A stretch of DNA of 64,000 nucleotides from Malurus cyaneus samueli (GCA_009741485.1 CM019237.1:51696252-51760251), one strand, 5' to 3'. Shown: positions 1 to 11,880, counted from the first letter of the stretch. Notes: generated from the sequence alone by a model not told the origin. Numbers and translations: made by a program.

Positions 1-155
1 TTTGTACTCTGACTCCTGCTCACAGCCTCTAATGCTCTCATACTGTTAGGCAGGACTTGAGCTGGTGGAAGGATCCAAAGATTAGTGCAATTCACAGGCG
101 GAAAAAATTCAGCAAAATGTACATCAAAGTACATTTGAGTAGCCTGAGTGCTACT

Positions 156-156
<1 letters not shown>

Positions 157-189
<33 letters not shown>

Positions 190-198
190 AAAAAAAAA
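157..198. repeat. poly-A tract (simple repeat)
   Basis: An almost pure run of 42 A residues is interrupted by one G. Just before it a short hairpin is visible: GAGTAG, an 8-base loop, then CTACTC (137-156). The tract could be a simple A-repeat or the tail of an old retroposed sequence, but no recognisable element body lies to its left. Its length is likely polymorphic. Confidence 0.95.
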
Positions 199-660
199 GT
201 TTGAATGCTGTTTTTAAGGGTATGATGCATTTTGGATCTAGAGGTAATTTTTTTCTTTTGGCTGTGAATTTATGTCGCCTTCTGAATCTGGCTGTGCTGG
301 TAAAATCTGTTACCATCCCAAGCCCCTCTGCTGGATGTTGGCCTCTTCCAACTGCCTGTGGAGCAGTTCCAAGGTACACTCCTCCTTTCCCTTCTGATGA
401 GCTCAGACTGACTATTGCAACTATTCAAACCAGCCTGCCTGATTTTTGCCTGAAAAGAATTAGGATGTGCTTCCACAGACTGGCAGCTTGCTGGGAACAG
501 CGGTTTTCAGCCAGGAGACAATTACAAACAGCCAGAAAGCTGTATGTGAAAAGTGTCATCTTTCTACAGCTTTGCTGAAATAAACAGACTGAGAAAGCAA
601 ATGTGGCAATTCTGGGACAAAAGAAACTCTTACTTATGTTGCCCAGCCTCATCCCCATTC
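199..660. other. unique DNA, no gene seen
   Basis: Single-copy looking sequence between the poly-A tract and the first CR1 fragment. The open frames here run through the A-tract or are short, and none resembles a protein I know. Confidence 0.5.
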
Positions 661-800
661 CTGGAAATGTTAAAGGCCAGATTGGATGGGGCTTGGAGCC
701 AACTGGTCTAGTGGAAGATGCCCCTGGCCATGGCAGGGGGTTGGAATGAGATGGTCTTTAAGATCCCTTCCAGCCCAGGCTATTCTGATGCTGTGATTCT
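661..800 (+). mobile_element. CR1 LINE 3' fragment
   Basis: Shows the CR1 3' order: AGGCCAGATTGGATGGGGCTT, then CTAGTGGAAGATG, CATGGCAGGGGGTTGGAATGAGATG, then the TTCCAGCCCAGGC block, ending in two degraded ATTCTGTG-type units. It is a 5'-truncated copy of about 140 bp covering the last codons and short 3' UTR of CR1, and is non-autonomous. Confidence 0.9.
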
Positions 801-3004
801 GCACCTTAGCCAGTGGCTTGTGGCGTCCAAAACAGGCAATGTTGCCCCCTTTGCCTGTCCAGGGTGCCCTGCCTGGTCTTGCACTGCCTCTATTGCCCAC
901 CAAAGCCATGTGGGAATTAATTCAGCTCATTAATCAAGCATAGAGGTAGTGACTTTTTTCCAGGATTTACCTTCACATTAGTAGCCTGCTGTGTGAGTGA
1001 ATTCAGGCAGCTCTACCTGTGGACTGACAAGCAGCAGGGACAGTGAATGTGTGGGACAGATCAGTAGCACCCACCCTGCAGCCTCGTGGGGATGGTTGGG
1101 AGCAGGTCAGCTCCCTTCTGCTGCCAGCAAGCCCTTAGATCTGCACAGTCCCCACCAGACAGCTCCAGACTCCAAATGGCTGCATTTCTTTTGTTGTGAC
1201 CGAAGACAATCAATAATAATTGGAATCATCAATGTAACAGTATCCCTGTCATAGCCCCGGAGCGCTGCATTCTGCCAACACCGTTCAAACCAGACAACTT
1301 CTGCATTTAGACACTCCCACATTTCAACCTTTGTGACTGTGAAGAAGCAAAACCAAAAGGATTATTCCCTTTATACATATGCATGTACACACATACACCT
1401 CTCTCTCTGTACATAACTATATTGATTACTATTCAATGCCTTTAGTAAAAGGTTTTAATTGGCACAGGTCCCAGTGTGGACACAATTACGGGAAGCAAGG
1501 TTGTGCTGCTTCCAAAGCCATCAGCAGCCTGAGGCATTCATTAAGCTATTCAATTTTCATCAGGAGTAGTGATTTAAAAACAAACAAACAAACACAAACC
1601 AAGCACAAGTGCATCAGAGCTAACAGCTGGAACGAGTCTGTAGCAGCACAACAGGTAGGGAAACACACCCTGGTGAGTGCCTGGGAGAGGGACAGGGGGA
1701 CCTCAGCATCACTCCTGGATTCAGGCAGCTCACCAACATGCAGGAGTCCCTGCCAGAACACACCAGGAGCTGCAAAATTGCAGCACAAGCCTTTCAAAAA
1801 GCCAGTTGCCCTCACAGGCTGCTCTGTCACAGATGGAGCTCGATTTCTCGATGCCAGCCTGGGGTCCTGCCTCTCCACCTGATCCTGCCCTGCAGAACAA
1901 AAGCCTCCTGCTCAGCAGCCGCGGGGGATTGGTGTGCAGCCTTGCTGCCCAGCTCCATCCCATTCCAGCTGGGATGTGCATAAACCTCCTTCCTCGATTT
2001 GCTCCCTGCTGATATGTGGTCTTTTTCAATTTGAAAGCAGTTTCTTTCTTTGTACACACTGAGTAGAGGGGCGGGGATTTGGGAATCATTTATGTTCCTG
2101 ACCAATGTGAGTATGCAGATGGTATTTGCTGATGACCCTTCACAACCAGTCTAACTCCACTCTTTGTGGACCTGGTTGTTTCGTGCTTTCATTTATTATG
2201 GAATATCATCCAGAGCATGAAGCAGGGACAGAATTACTGGCATCTGTTTCATGCACTGGTCAGACATAGCTACGTAAACTTCTCCATATTCACTTGATTT
2301 AACCACAGAAGGTATTAAAATCTACAGCTTTAAAATTGCACATAAACATTGCAGTTGATCCTCAAGCAGATGCCAACAAAAGTGCAGCTAGAAAAACAGA
2401 AAAAAAAAAAACCAACAAAACAAAACCAGGTCACTTGAAGCACATTCCAGCTATGAAATATGTTAGTCCTTCTCTCCCACTGTGGCAGCTTAAGCATTCC
2501 AAAAAGCCCTTGTAAAATGCACGTACCCATCACAATATTTTAGTACACAGTTTCTTCAAGGGTATGACCCATGTGCTCCTAAAATTACTATTCTAGTAAT
2601 ACTCTGCACTGATTGAATGGACATTGGTTGTAATTTTAAATGCTCAATAAGAATGAGTCATTTGTTGCCTTTTTTTATGATTTACTCCCAACATCTCACC
2701 CGTAATCAGATCCATTACAGTTTTATCCTGGAAACCACTGTCCTGCTCTAATAGAACAGGGGTCAAGTCAATCTGTGCCCTTGCAGCACCATCAAAGCAG
2801 AATGCTTGCTAGAAACTGGCAGCAGGGACGTGAGGCTACGCAAAGCCCTGCTCTCAGCCAGCTCAACACACTGGGAAGGCTTTGGCATTGCTGTGGGGTT
2901 TTCTTCTTCTTTTCCTGGTTTGAGGAAAATCCTAATAAAAGCCAGGGGAAACTTGTCCATGTCCTTCTCTTAATTATTGCAGTGTAGTGGGCTGCTACAG
3001 CTGA
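801..3004. other. unique DNA with minor simple repeats
   Basis: No gene recognised. It holds a short (CAAA)n run near 1578-1600 and an A-run at about 2399-2411. A block at 1196-1255 has several homeodomain-like sites (CAATCAATAATAATTGG). The longest frames (about 110-167 codons near 1.4-2.1 kb) overlap on both strands and have no recognisable motif, so I read them as chance. Confidence 0.5.
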
Positions 3005-3788
3005 AGAATGGGATGGCATCCAGAGAGACCTGGAGAAGGTCAAACTGTGGCCCATGGGAATCTCGTGGGGTTTAACAAGACCAAGGGCTAGGGCTGCACC
3101 TGGGTTGGAGCAACCCTGGGATGAATCCAGTCTGAGGATGAACAGATCGGGTGCAACCCTGGGAGAAGGACTTGGGGGTGCTCTGGGTGCCAGCTGGCCC
3201 TGCCCTGGCCGTGTGTGCTGGGACTCAGAGCCCCGTGGGCAGCAGGGGAGGGGGGGATTCTGCCCCTCTGCTCTGCTGAACCCCCCTGCAGGGCTGCATC
3301 CAGCCCTGGGCCCAGCACAGCAAGGACAGGGAGCTGCTGGAGCCAGTCCAGAGCAGGGACACCGAGGGGATCAGAGGGATGGAGCAGCTCTGCTGGGAGA
3401 AAAGGCTGAGAGAGTTGGGATTGTTCACCTGGAGAAGAGAAGGCTTTGGGGTGACCTCATGGTGGCCTTGCAGTGCCTGAGGGGAGCCCACAGGAAAGAT
3501 GGAGAGAGACTCTTGACAAGAGCCTGGAGTGACAGAACAGGGGGGAATGGCTTCACACTGACAGAGAGCAGGTTTGGATTGGATATGAGGAAGAAATTGT
3601 CTCCTGTGAGGGTGGTGAGGCCCTGGCACAAGTTTCCCAGAGAAGCTGTGGCTGCCCCATCCCTGGCAATGGTCAAGGGACTCTGAGCAACCTGGGATAG
3701 TGGAAGGTATCTCTGCCCATGGCAGGGATTTGAGATGGAATGATCTTTAAGGTCCTTTCCAATCCAGGCCATTCTATGATTCTATGAT
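3005..3788 (+). mobile_element. CR1 LINE, ~780 bp 3' part with ORF2 remnant
   Basis: The longest CR1 copy in the window, 5'-truncated. It begins in the C-terminal part of the reverse transcriptase frame: GACCTGGAGAAGGTC corresponds to the family's DLxRLEKWA region, followed by a match to FNKAKCKVLHLG. From about 3366 one frame still reads as the ORF2 C-terminus, with EKRRLWGDL, SDRTGGNGFTLTESRF and PREAVAAPSL visible. The copy ends in the 3' UTR and ATTCTATGATTCTATGAT. The frame is broken upstream by stops and indels, so it cannot encode working enzyme. CR1 elements copy themselves by target-primed reverse transcription; this one is a dead relic. Its central part closely resembles the copy at 31837-32275. 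Confidence 0.95.
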
Positions 3789-3824
3789 ATCTTAGCAAAG
3801 CAACCAAACCACTCTACCAACAGC

Positions 3825-4062
3825 ATGGGGAGGGTCAGGCTGGGTATCAGGAAAAGGTTCTTCCCCCAGAGGGTTATGGGGCACTGAACAGGCTCCCCAG
3901 GGAATGGGCATGACCCCAAGGCTGCCAGAGCTCCAGGAGCGTTTAGACAATGTTCTCAGGCACAGGGTGGGATTCTTGGGGCTGCTCTGTCCAGATTCAA
4001 GAGTTGGACTCAATGATCCTTGCGGGTCCCTTCCAACTCTGCACATTCTGTAATTCTGTAAT
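3825..4062 (+). mobile_element. CR1 LINE 3' fragment, second subfamily
   Basis: Starts at GGGAGGGTCAGGCTGGGTATCAGG and ends with GACTCAATGATCCTTGCGGGTCCCTTCCAAC and ATTCTGTAATTCTGTAAT. The body differs from its neighbour at 3005-3788 (GGGCACTGAACAGGCTCCCCAGGGAATGGG), so it is another CR1 subfamily lying about 36 bp downstream, in the same orientation. The two are independent insertions, not a tandem duplication. Confidence 0.9.
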
Positions 4063-4494
4063 GTGGCATTTTTCTTTAAAAGAGGAGTAAAGATATTTGC
4101 AATTCTTATTTACAGAGTTGGTGCTCAGCTGTGCTGTGGGAAGGAGAGACAAGCACAGGCATCAACCAGATGAAAGGCTATGTATGAAAACACATAATGC
4201 ACCCAGAAGCAGCCGGCTGGGTTTCCAAGCGAAGGGGGAAACGCTGCTGATTTCAGTAGCACTGCAAGCTGCATGACAAATGAAAAGTGTTACTTATGGA
4301 GACACAAAGCTGCTGCTCTTGACAGAAAACCCCTGGATGACTGCTTTGTAGAGGTGTGAGAGCGGGCTGGCGAGTCGGGGTTTGATCACCAGACCGCTCT
4401 TGGAGAGGAACAGCTACAAATCGGACACACGCACACATGCCGGGACACCTCCGCCAGCTCTGGAGCATCACCGTGTCCCCCTCCCAACCCTCTC
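4063..4494. other. unique flank of the CpG island
   Basis: No gene or repeat recognised. If the CpG-island promoter fires leftward, this stretch would be transcribed. The minus strand holds only weak donor-like sequences here (for example AAGTAACA near 4283), so no exon border is called. Confidence 0.4.
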
Positions 4495-4732
4495 TCAGGC
4501 GGAATGTGGGAAGGGGGGCGGCACAAAAGCCTTTTCACAGCGCTGAGCTCTGTTCCGAGGAGGATGAGAGTAAAGGAGCGGGCAGGTGAAAGCAGCGGGC
4601 CTGGCAGACGGGCTGGAGAAGCTCTGGAGGGCGGCGCTGGCGGCCGGAGCGGGCCCGGTCCCGGGGATCGGGATCATCCCTGGATATGGAGCCGGGACAC
4701 AGATCCCGCCGGGAGGCGCCTCGCGCGGCTCC

Positions 4733-4752
4733 TTAAATAGCGGCTATAAATA
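4733..4752 (-). promoter_or_regulatory. TATA-type elements in the CpG island
   Basis: TTAAATA and TATAAATA lie five bases apart. On the minus strand they read TATTTATA then TATTTAA. With the CCAAT box about 22 bases upstream on that strand, they would place a start near 4715. The plus-strand reading TATAAATA is equally good on its own, so direction rests on the order of the neighbouring boxes. Confidence 0.5.
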
Positions 4753-4773
4753 CAACACCGGCGGCGCGCTCCC

Positions 4774-4802
4774 ATTGGCTGAGCCCCGCGCGCGATTTGC
4801 AT
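4774..4802 (-). promoter_or_regulatory. CCAAT box and octamer (POU) motif
   Basis: ATTGG at 4774-4778 is an inverted CCAAT (NF-Y type). ATTTGCAT at 4795-4802 is a perfect octamer (Oct-1/POU type). Octamer plus CCAAT plus TATA is the layout of vertebrate histone H2B and divergent H2A-H2B promoters, but no histone coding sequence is present on either side, so a histone gene is not called. Confidence 0.55.
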
Positions 4803-4864
4803 AAAGAGGCGGTGCCAGTGGCGGCGGGGCGGGGCGAGCGGCGCGGTTTGCCCGGCGGGGCCGC

Positions 4865-4879
4865 AGCGCCCCCTAGCGG
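4865..4879 (-). promoter_or_regulatory. candidate CTCF site
   Basis: AGCGCCCCCTAGCGG matches the reverse of the CTCF core CCACNAGGGGGCGCT at all but one specified position (CCGC instead of CCAC at the start). It sits in the CpG island about 65 bases from the octamer. The motif points left (minus strand). CTCF binds such sites to anchor chromatin loops; occupancy is inferred only. Confidence 0.6.
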
Positions 4880-4950
4880 TCCCAGCGGGGAGAGCGCTCC
4901 GGGACCCCCCGAACACACAAATTTGGGGCAGCGCTGGCCCGGCCGTGCCT

Positions 4951-5729
4951 TATCCTAACCTGCCTTGCCCTACTCTCCACCCCTCTGCCCGTGTACTTGT
5001 TCCCGAGGCCGCCCTCAGCGCCTTGGAATAGTTATCAGCGAAAACTGAATGAGAAGGCTCTAAGGTTCAAGCAGTGCCCCCCACCTCATGGGATCTGGGT
5101 GCACACAAATTGCATGAAAATTAATTGTAAGTTGGCATATTGTGTTTTGCTTCTTCACCCAACAGTGTTGTTGAAATACGTTCCATATGTTGGATGATAA
5201 TAATAATTAATGCACCGAACCATTTAGCAAGGAGATAATAAAGGATATGAAGGGTTTACAAAAAAAATGTGAGCTTAGCACAGGAATTGAAGTTGCTACT
5301 TTCGACAAGCAACTAGGGGCTAGAAAATATCCTCTCCAGTTCAGATACGGTGCAGGTCATAAAAGAACCTTGGTTTCATGTGCTGCAAAACGGGTGTGGG
5401 AAAGGAGACTAAATCTGTGAGTGTCTGGAGCAAAATGAAGGATGAATTGTGAGCTCTTACCTCCTCACTATGATGGTGATGCTCAGCACAGTGCTGTCCC
5501 CCACCTTGCAGAGGATTCAGATCTGGCCTGCAAGCAGCATGGTGATGTCCTTCTGGAATTAGGTGGGGTGGGAAAGACAAATAAGGCCCTTGGAACTGTG
5601 GACATCAGTGCTGTGTCACACCAGGGCCAATAATGACACTGCAAACCACAGCTGGGCACCAAGCAGCGGAGCAGGGAGAGCCAGGGGAAGTTGCTCCAAG
5701 CCAGCTCCCTGGGTGGGAGAGTGGAGCCA
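4951..5729. other. unique DNA, no gene seen
   Basis: Drops sharply in CpG after the island and becomes AT-rich near 5100-5280. No exon, repeat or conserved frame is recognisable. Confidence 0.45.
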
Positions 5730-5853
5730 GCTCAAGACCAGGTTGGATGGGGCTCTGAGTGACCTGGGATAGTGGAAGGTGTCCCTGCCCATGGCAGGGG
5801 ATGGAACCAGATGAGGTTTAGGGTCCCTTCCAACCCAAACCATTCTATGATTA
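5730..5853 (+). mobile_element. CR1 LINE 3' fragment
   Basis: About 125 bp of CR1 3' end: AGGTTGGATGGGGCTCTGAG, GATAGTGGAAGGTGTCCCTG, CATGGCAGGGGATGGAACCAG, then TTCCAACCCAAACCATTCTATGATTA. It is strongly 5'-truncated and holds no open frame of note. Confidence 0.93.
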
Positions 5854-8800
5854 AAAAAGATGTGAAAGCAGGATATCCTGAGCACCTGCCCCCTCCAGTG
5901 CTGCACTTTCCAGAACCGAGTGTTATGTATTCACTGGAATTGTCCAAAAATTTCAGAGAACACGGCTACCCTTTGAAATAGCATTGCCAGGCAAAAAACC
6001 ACAAGGGAGCAGGATTTTGCTTTCTCGTATCCCAAGGGGCTGTTGAGAGAGCTCCTTTAGGTCTGTTATCATTGCTGCAAGCTGAGCGTCTTATTTCAAA
6101 TGAGGCCAAATTAAGAACAAGGACTGCTGTTGAGTTTTTGCTGATTCACCCCGAAATAATATTAGAAAATGTTCTTATTTCTTGGCATGAAAATCAAGAC
6201 TTTCAACAGCTCCTGGAATTTACAGAGTTGTCCTGGTTCTTCAGCAAGACACGGACCTTCTCTGCTTTGGCAGCAGGAAGAGGAATCTCTTGGGCAAACA
6301 GGACAGATTTCCCATGCCCTGCAGCAGTCACAGGGCCTTACCTCAAGCCCCAGCTGACCGCAAAGCCCATCCAGGCAAAACACTTGACCTTTCCCAAACC
6401 TTTGATCTGTTGCGCCTCCAAATTGATGCTGTGCCTCCTGACATGTGCTACACCCACCACAGCACATCCCAACCTCCCCAAAACAAGGGGATCCACACAA
6501 ATAGTGGCTCAGGGGCAAGCAGCTCTGTTTCCTTGGGCACAGCCTAGACCTGCAGACTGGCCCTTGAAAGGCAGGAGACAAAATCAAAAGCCTGAGCATT
6601 CCCTAGGATACAAAAGACCCTTTTTGTTTAGTAACAGCTCAGCAGTGCAGCTTGGAGGTGGAAATGATTGATCTTAGGGCTCCTATGTTGGGTGTTTTTC
6701 TTAGACCTGTGGCACTCTGAGTCATATGGTTGTAACAGACTATCAGTTTTAATTGAATGAAAGAGTTTCTGCATCTCATGACTGTGCAGGAAGATGCACT
6801 GTGGTAGCTGTAAAGGAGGAACACATAGGGAGAGAAAAGGAAGACAAGCCAAAATGCAAAGCAAGCCAGAATCTATTATATGAACAATAACTCGAGGTTT
6901 CTGAGTTCTTGGCATCAGCTGTGCCTCATCCAGCTCTGAAGGCCCGTGCTGTGAGTGGGGATCTGCAGCTCCTGTAGGAGTTACCCCACTCCCACTGAAC
7001 AGGCAAAACGATGTTTGCCCACATGCTGCTTTCCCCGGTAATTCTGCTTGAGCTGTGACCTAGATCTGCCTAAGAGCCTAATATATTCCTGAGTGCAAAA
7101 ATAAATACACTCTGTTTCTGCATTTAATTTTTGGGCTGCTCTAATTAATCTTAGCTTTGTTTAAACACATCCAGAGCTCCCTCGGTATTTGGCCTTCAGT
7201 GTGAAGACTTTGTGCCATTCACAAGGAGAGCTGTGCCATAAATGAGAGTGAGTGGCAGCTGCTGCTGCATCCCTGGCTGCTGCTGGTGAAACCTGGGACT
7301 TCTGTGTCTGCTGCAGCCCCAGTGACTCCTCTGAGCCTGATGGGCTGTCACAGGGCTGTGTGCTGAGGGCAAGGGAAGGGAATGCAGAGGAGAAACGCCG
7401 ACAGCCACAGGCTGCAGGTCTCAGTTGTCATGTTAACTCATGTTTCAAGGCTGCGTTGCATTTATGTGCCAGAGAAAAGCAGGAAATGCGTTCACAGCCC
7501 AACATACAGCTGGGTTCTGGTGTAAATAACAGTTGAAATGGGCAGTTCATGTTTCTCTCTCTCCTGGTGTTCCCATTTCAGCTGGCAACAAGTCCAGACT
7601 TTATTTTTTTTTCCTGCTTGCAGGATGAAGCCATTTCTGTTCTCCATTCCCAAGAAATGGTATTGATCTGTAAAGGTGTAAGAGACTCTGATGGACACAC
7701 CTGCAGACTGGACTTTGTAAAGGGCTGCAGGCCAGACCTTCCCCTGCTCTGGCAATGTGCCATAACCACTGTCAGACTCATCCCCTCTACCCCTCCAACC
7801 CTGCCCATATCTCTGCTTCCAAACCACCAAACTTAGCTCCTTATGGAGCCAAAGGTTGGGTTAGTCCCAAAAGGCACAGCTCTGAGGGAGGGGTGGATGG
7901 CAAAATCTGCTCGGTGCAGGGACCTTCCCTCCCTGTGCCCCACCAAGTCCTACCAGCATGGGCCAGCTGGCTGCTTGCCCTGGCCCTCGAGTTTCCGTGG
8001 CCCCTGAGATGTCCCACGTGCCTAAGGGTGGTGGTGCTGTGGCTGGAGGTGGATTTGAATCCCTGTATCCCAGCACTCCAGCTCACTGTGCGTAATAAGG
8101 AGGAGCATTTTTGTGTCTTTTGCACTGACCCTCTACCCCAGCAGTAACAACCAGTCTGTCTGAACCGAGCAAGTGAAGAAGGGAGAGCTGCTCTTGTGCA
8201 GCTGCCCATCACCAACTTTGTTGCTGCCTGCTGACATCAAAGCTCCTGAAGCTGAAGCCTTTTGGAGCAGCACCACCATCGTACCCACGGAGCTGCCCTG
8301 CCTCACCAGCTGAAACCTACCAAGACCACAGGTCTGTTTGCTCTTTCTGCCACAGCAGCAGTTGGTTTGTGTAGTGAAACACTTCTTGTGTTGTAATCAA
8401 AACCTACCTATGTGATGCCATCAGCAAGGCAGGTTTATCTGTGCCTGTGTGTGCACGCACATCCAGAGATGCCAGTTTGCCTCCAAAAAGCAAAGAGAAC
8501 TGGAACCTGATGGTAAGAAAATGCAGGCATTAGGGTAGCAGGATCTTGCTGCACTAAATTGATAGTACATTTTACAGACATCCATTCCAGTGCAAAGGTG
8601 CTATGAAGTACTTCAAGGGCTGACTGCTCACCCATTTGAAGCCTAATAAATGACTGCACAAGAGGCATTGCCATAAAGACTCAGATCTGTGATCTGTAAG
8701 TATTCACACCGTGCAGCCAGCCAAGTCCTATCAAATCCTATATTGCTTTTGGCATTTCTACACTGTTCAATGCTCTCGTGAGTGCCAGGTTATCCTGAAC

Positions 8801-9288
8801 TTTATTATATATGGCTTTGAACATTTCATCAAGTCCTTCTCTTGCTGGAACAATAAATAACCAGTCCTAACTAGGCGCAGCTCTGGAAAATTAAAATTGC
8901 ACTGACGTGGAAAATTGGTCCCTGATAGCAAGACTTCAGCAGCTGGACTTGTGGGACTGTGCAGACCAGCCAGGGAAACACTGAGCAGGAGGTGGAAAGG
9001 ATTTAGCTGCAGAGGTATCTTGCGCTATTTTAGTCATATGTATGTGCCATGCTCAACCCTTCCCTGCCAGTCCAGAAGGGTGTGGGACTTTCAGGGGCTG
9101 CATGTCAGACCTGCCAGACCCATCCAGGTGTTTGGGGCACTGTAGGATGGATAAACCAGCCAGTCAGAGGCTGGGCAGGGTAAACAAATGTGCTTGAAAT
9201 AGCACTGCATGACTCCATTTAGGCAAATGAACGTTACCTTGGCACGTCTGAAACCCTGCCCTGTGCTGTCATTCCAGTACCTGACTCA

Positions 9289-9303
9289 AGGCAGGGGGCG
9301 ACT
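9289..9303 (+). promoter_or_regulatory. candidate CTCF motif
   Basis: AGGCAGGGGGCGACT contains the CTCF core YAGGGGGCG in the plus direction; the first three consensus bases do not match. It points away from the site at 4865. The call rests on the core alone, so chance is possible. Confidence 0.3.
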
Positions 9304-10955
9304 GGATCTCCTGGGCTACACAGATCACACTGATGCAGTGCTTAGGAAAAAAAAAAGGTCAGGAAGGAAAGATGAGTTAGGTGGAAACTGAGAGGGTGTG
9401 GCCTTTTGGAAGGGTCACAAATGTCCGAGGGGATCCTGCGAAAGAAAGGAGAACGAGGCCTCATCAGTGCCAGGGGAACTCGCTGTGAGCTCAGTCCAAA
9501 GAGCTTCTCTCTGCTGGAAGTGTCTGCTGCAGCCAAGGAGGGGGAAAAATTGTCTTTGTACACAGTCTTTATAAATAAGTAGGTTACACCAAGCTCGGCA
9601 CTGAGTCATGCTGTTGTCATCTCAGGGAAGCAGCTCCCCCAGGCTCTGAACTCTGGCTGCCCAGCAGGATTACACCGAGAGGCAGCTCAGCTGCAGAGCT
9701 GGATTCAGCCACACCACACAATTCCACAGCCAGCTCCGCTCGAAACTGTGCAGAACTGTAAATTTTTTGTCTTTTCTGGGCTTGGAGAGATGAGTTTTGC
9801 AGTGCCCACCATCCATGCCACATTTGCAATCTCCTGTGATCAGGCAAAGAGGAGAGATCGTGCATCCCAGTAGCCCAGGATAGTCAACCTATGCAACCCA
9901 GGCAGCTTGCATAGTCTGCTTGGGATGGGACAATAATTTAAGCTTCTGCCTCATTTATAACTGAGCAGAGCATCACTTCAGCCTCTTCTTTTATTTCCAG
10001 TGTTGATATCTGCACCAGTGTAGGGCATGGCCTCAAGCAGCAACACAGAGCCCTATGTGCTTTTGAGGTGTTAGCACATTCCCATTTTGGCCTGGGACAC
10101 CCTGGGATCTCCCAGCTGGCAGCCCTGGGGCTGGTCCTGACCGCAGAATGAGTGAGCTCACCCTGTCCTGGGGAGAAAATGAGGACAGCCCTGAGGACAT
10201 GAGCTGGGCTCTGGGCATGCTTGCCTGATCTCAGGGCACGGAACAGGCCCTGGCCAATTGCTCCCTGCTGCAGACAGCGCCAACATGAATGGAAAACCCC
10301 TGTTTTGCTTGGGAAACCATAGCAATGGTGCCACACGAGTTAACAGTCTGATGCCATCCTTTTGGCTACTGAGGTGATCTCAGGGGCTGCCACTCAATTT
10401 GCAGGTTTTCTGCAGGAAGCAGAACACCCCTGACCTCTGCTTTGGCAAATGCTCAGCGCAGACGCTTCCATGGGACGTTGCTGCGTCCTTAGAAAGTGCT
10501 CGTTGTGCTGAGCTGGCGTGTGCAGTGGCTTCTGAAGGCAAGGCACAGAGCTGCAGACAGGCAGATGAGAGCCATGGAGCTTGTGCTGGGCACGGGGAGC
10601 TGGGGCAGGTAAAGCTCTCCTGCAGCCTTTCCCACTGAAGTGCTAATGCACAGCACAACGGGGCTTTCAAGCAGCGCCTCCGGCTGCTCGGCGCTGTCAG
10701 CTCGCCGGCATCCCGACGGCGCTTTCCCAAAACTGCTGAGGAAGCACAGTGTGCCTCAGAAAAAGTCCTCGGAAAGTTTTGTGGAGTTTAGCTTAACGCT
10801 TTGCATTGCAAATTCCATCTTAGCAATGGAGGGACAGCCCTGCCCAGGTCCCTGAGATCCCAGTACAGAGGACAATGCACACACCCCACACTGGCCTGGG
10901 CTCTTCCTTCAGCCCATGTTTGAGGCTGTGTCTCAGGGGTTTGGGGTCAGTCTGG

Positions 10956-10970
10956 GGAGCAGGGGGCCAT
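10956..10970 (+). promoter_or_regulatory. weak CTCF-like motif
   Basis: GGAGCAGGGGGCCAT carries GCAGGGGGC of the CTCF core in the plus direction but has C where the consensus has purine after GGC. Weaker than the motifs at 4865 and 63468. Confidence 0.2.
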
Positions 10971-11880
10971 CCCCAGGCACCCTGCACAGAATAAGCAGGT
11001 CCAGTCTTTTCTTACACCTGGTCTAGGCTGCACTCTTGCCCCGTGTAAACCTAGTTTGAGGCCTAGAGAATTGCCTTGCATGACCCAGGCATGAGTCTGT
11101 GTGGGATGAAAGTGTTTGCTCTCCCCAGAGAGACATTTTTAGATGTAGGACCTGTGGTCCTGGCTGCATCCCAGCTGTGTATCCTGCCCCCAACTGTTCA
11201 TGGCCAGAGAGCTCCTGGTTGCAGCCTGGGCTGACAGCTCTGCATCCAATTGCAGCCTCAGGGAGAAGGTTTTTGGCATCCCATTGTGATTGTGCTTTTT
11301 CCTCAGCCACCGCAGACCTCTGCTCCAGGCCATTTTGATGCTTTTGGAAGACAGTGTGTCTAAAATGCAAACTCACCACTACGACAGCTTTGAATTGAGT
11401 GGAAGATCACAGGATGCGTTTGCAAGGAGTTAAGTTTGCAGCCACGAGAAAACAAAAGCAGCTGTCTAAGCAGGTTTATTTAGGGCTCAAACAGCAACCT
11501 GACATTTGAAGTCTGTCAGGTATTTTCAGAAGTCTGCCTTTATCAACATCACTGCTACCCATGGAGTCGCTTTGTGTCGGTGCCTATGTTCTACATTGTC
11601 ATTTTTCCCCAGCATGACCACTGTGTATCAGTGGCGATGTGACAAGATGCCTTCTGAAGGCTGCAAAGAAAGCATAAAGGGTTGGGGAGCCAGGAAAAAA
11701 CAGGTACAAAGCTCCCATGGCATTTGAACAGCAAAGCTTAGGACAACTACCCAAAGCCAGGTCGTTGTCCTCGCTGTACCTTGCTGGTTCTCAAAGCATT
11801 AGAGATGAGCCCTGCTGCACCCCTAAGGAACTGGCACCAGGTATGTAACAACCAGATAAGGATGTCTAGAAGTTTCCTTA

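Larger units (their letters stand above)
4495..4950. promoter_or_regulatory. CpG island with promoter architecture
   Basis: The only dense CpG cluster in the window, with many CGCG and GGCGGGGCGGGGC (GC-box, Sp1-type) strings, lying in otherwise CpG-poor DNA. It contains TATAAATA (4745-4752), TTAAATA (4733-4739), ATTGG (4774-4778, CCAAT on the minus strand) and ATTTGCAT (4795-4802, octamer). Read on the minus strand the order is octamer, CCAAT, TATA with spacing of about 20-30 bases, which is a textbook core promoter with a start near 4715 running left. Read on the plus strand, the TATA or GC boxes could start a transcript near 4775-4850. CpG islands of this kind usually mark transcription starts in vertebrates; I see no coding exon attached to it inside the window. 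Confidence 0.8.
5854..11880. other. 6-kb unique region
   Basis: No gene or recent repeat recognised. The longest frame is 199 codons (6072-6671, plus). It has no signal peptide, domain or low-divergence repeat that I know, and a 145-codon frame overlaps it on the other strand. That is what stop-poor DNA gives by chance. Two CTCF-like motifs are listed separately. Confidence 0.45.

Noticed and set aside
57..578. 173-codon frame through the poly-A tract
   Set aside because: The long poly-Lys stretch comes only from the A-run; no other coding sign.
3054..3686. 210-codon open frame, the longest in the window
   Set aside because: It lies in a CR1 copy; the second half is the ORF2 C-terminus and the first half is out of the ORF2 frame. 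Not a host gene.
4253..4918. Histone gene beside the octamer-CCAAT-TATA promoter
   Set aside because: Neither strand encodes histone-like sequence within reach of the promoter.
6072..6671. 199-codon open frame on the plus strand
   Set aside because: No known domain, signal or repeat; no promoter in place; a 145-codon frame overlaps on the other strand. Fits chance in stop-poor DNA.
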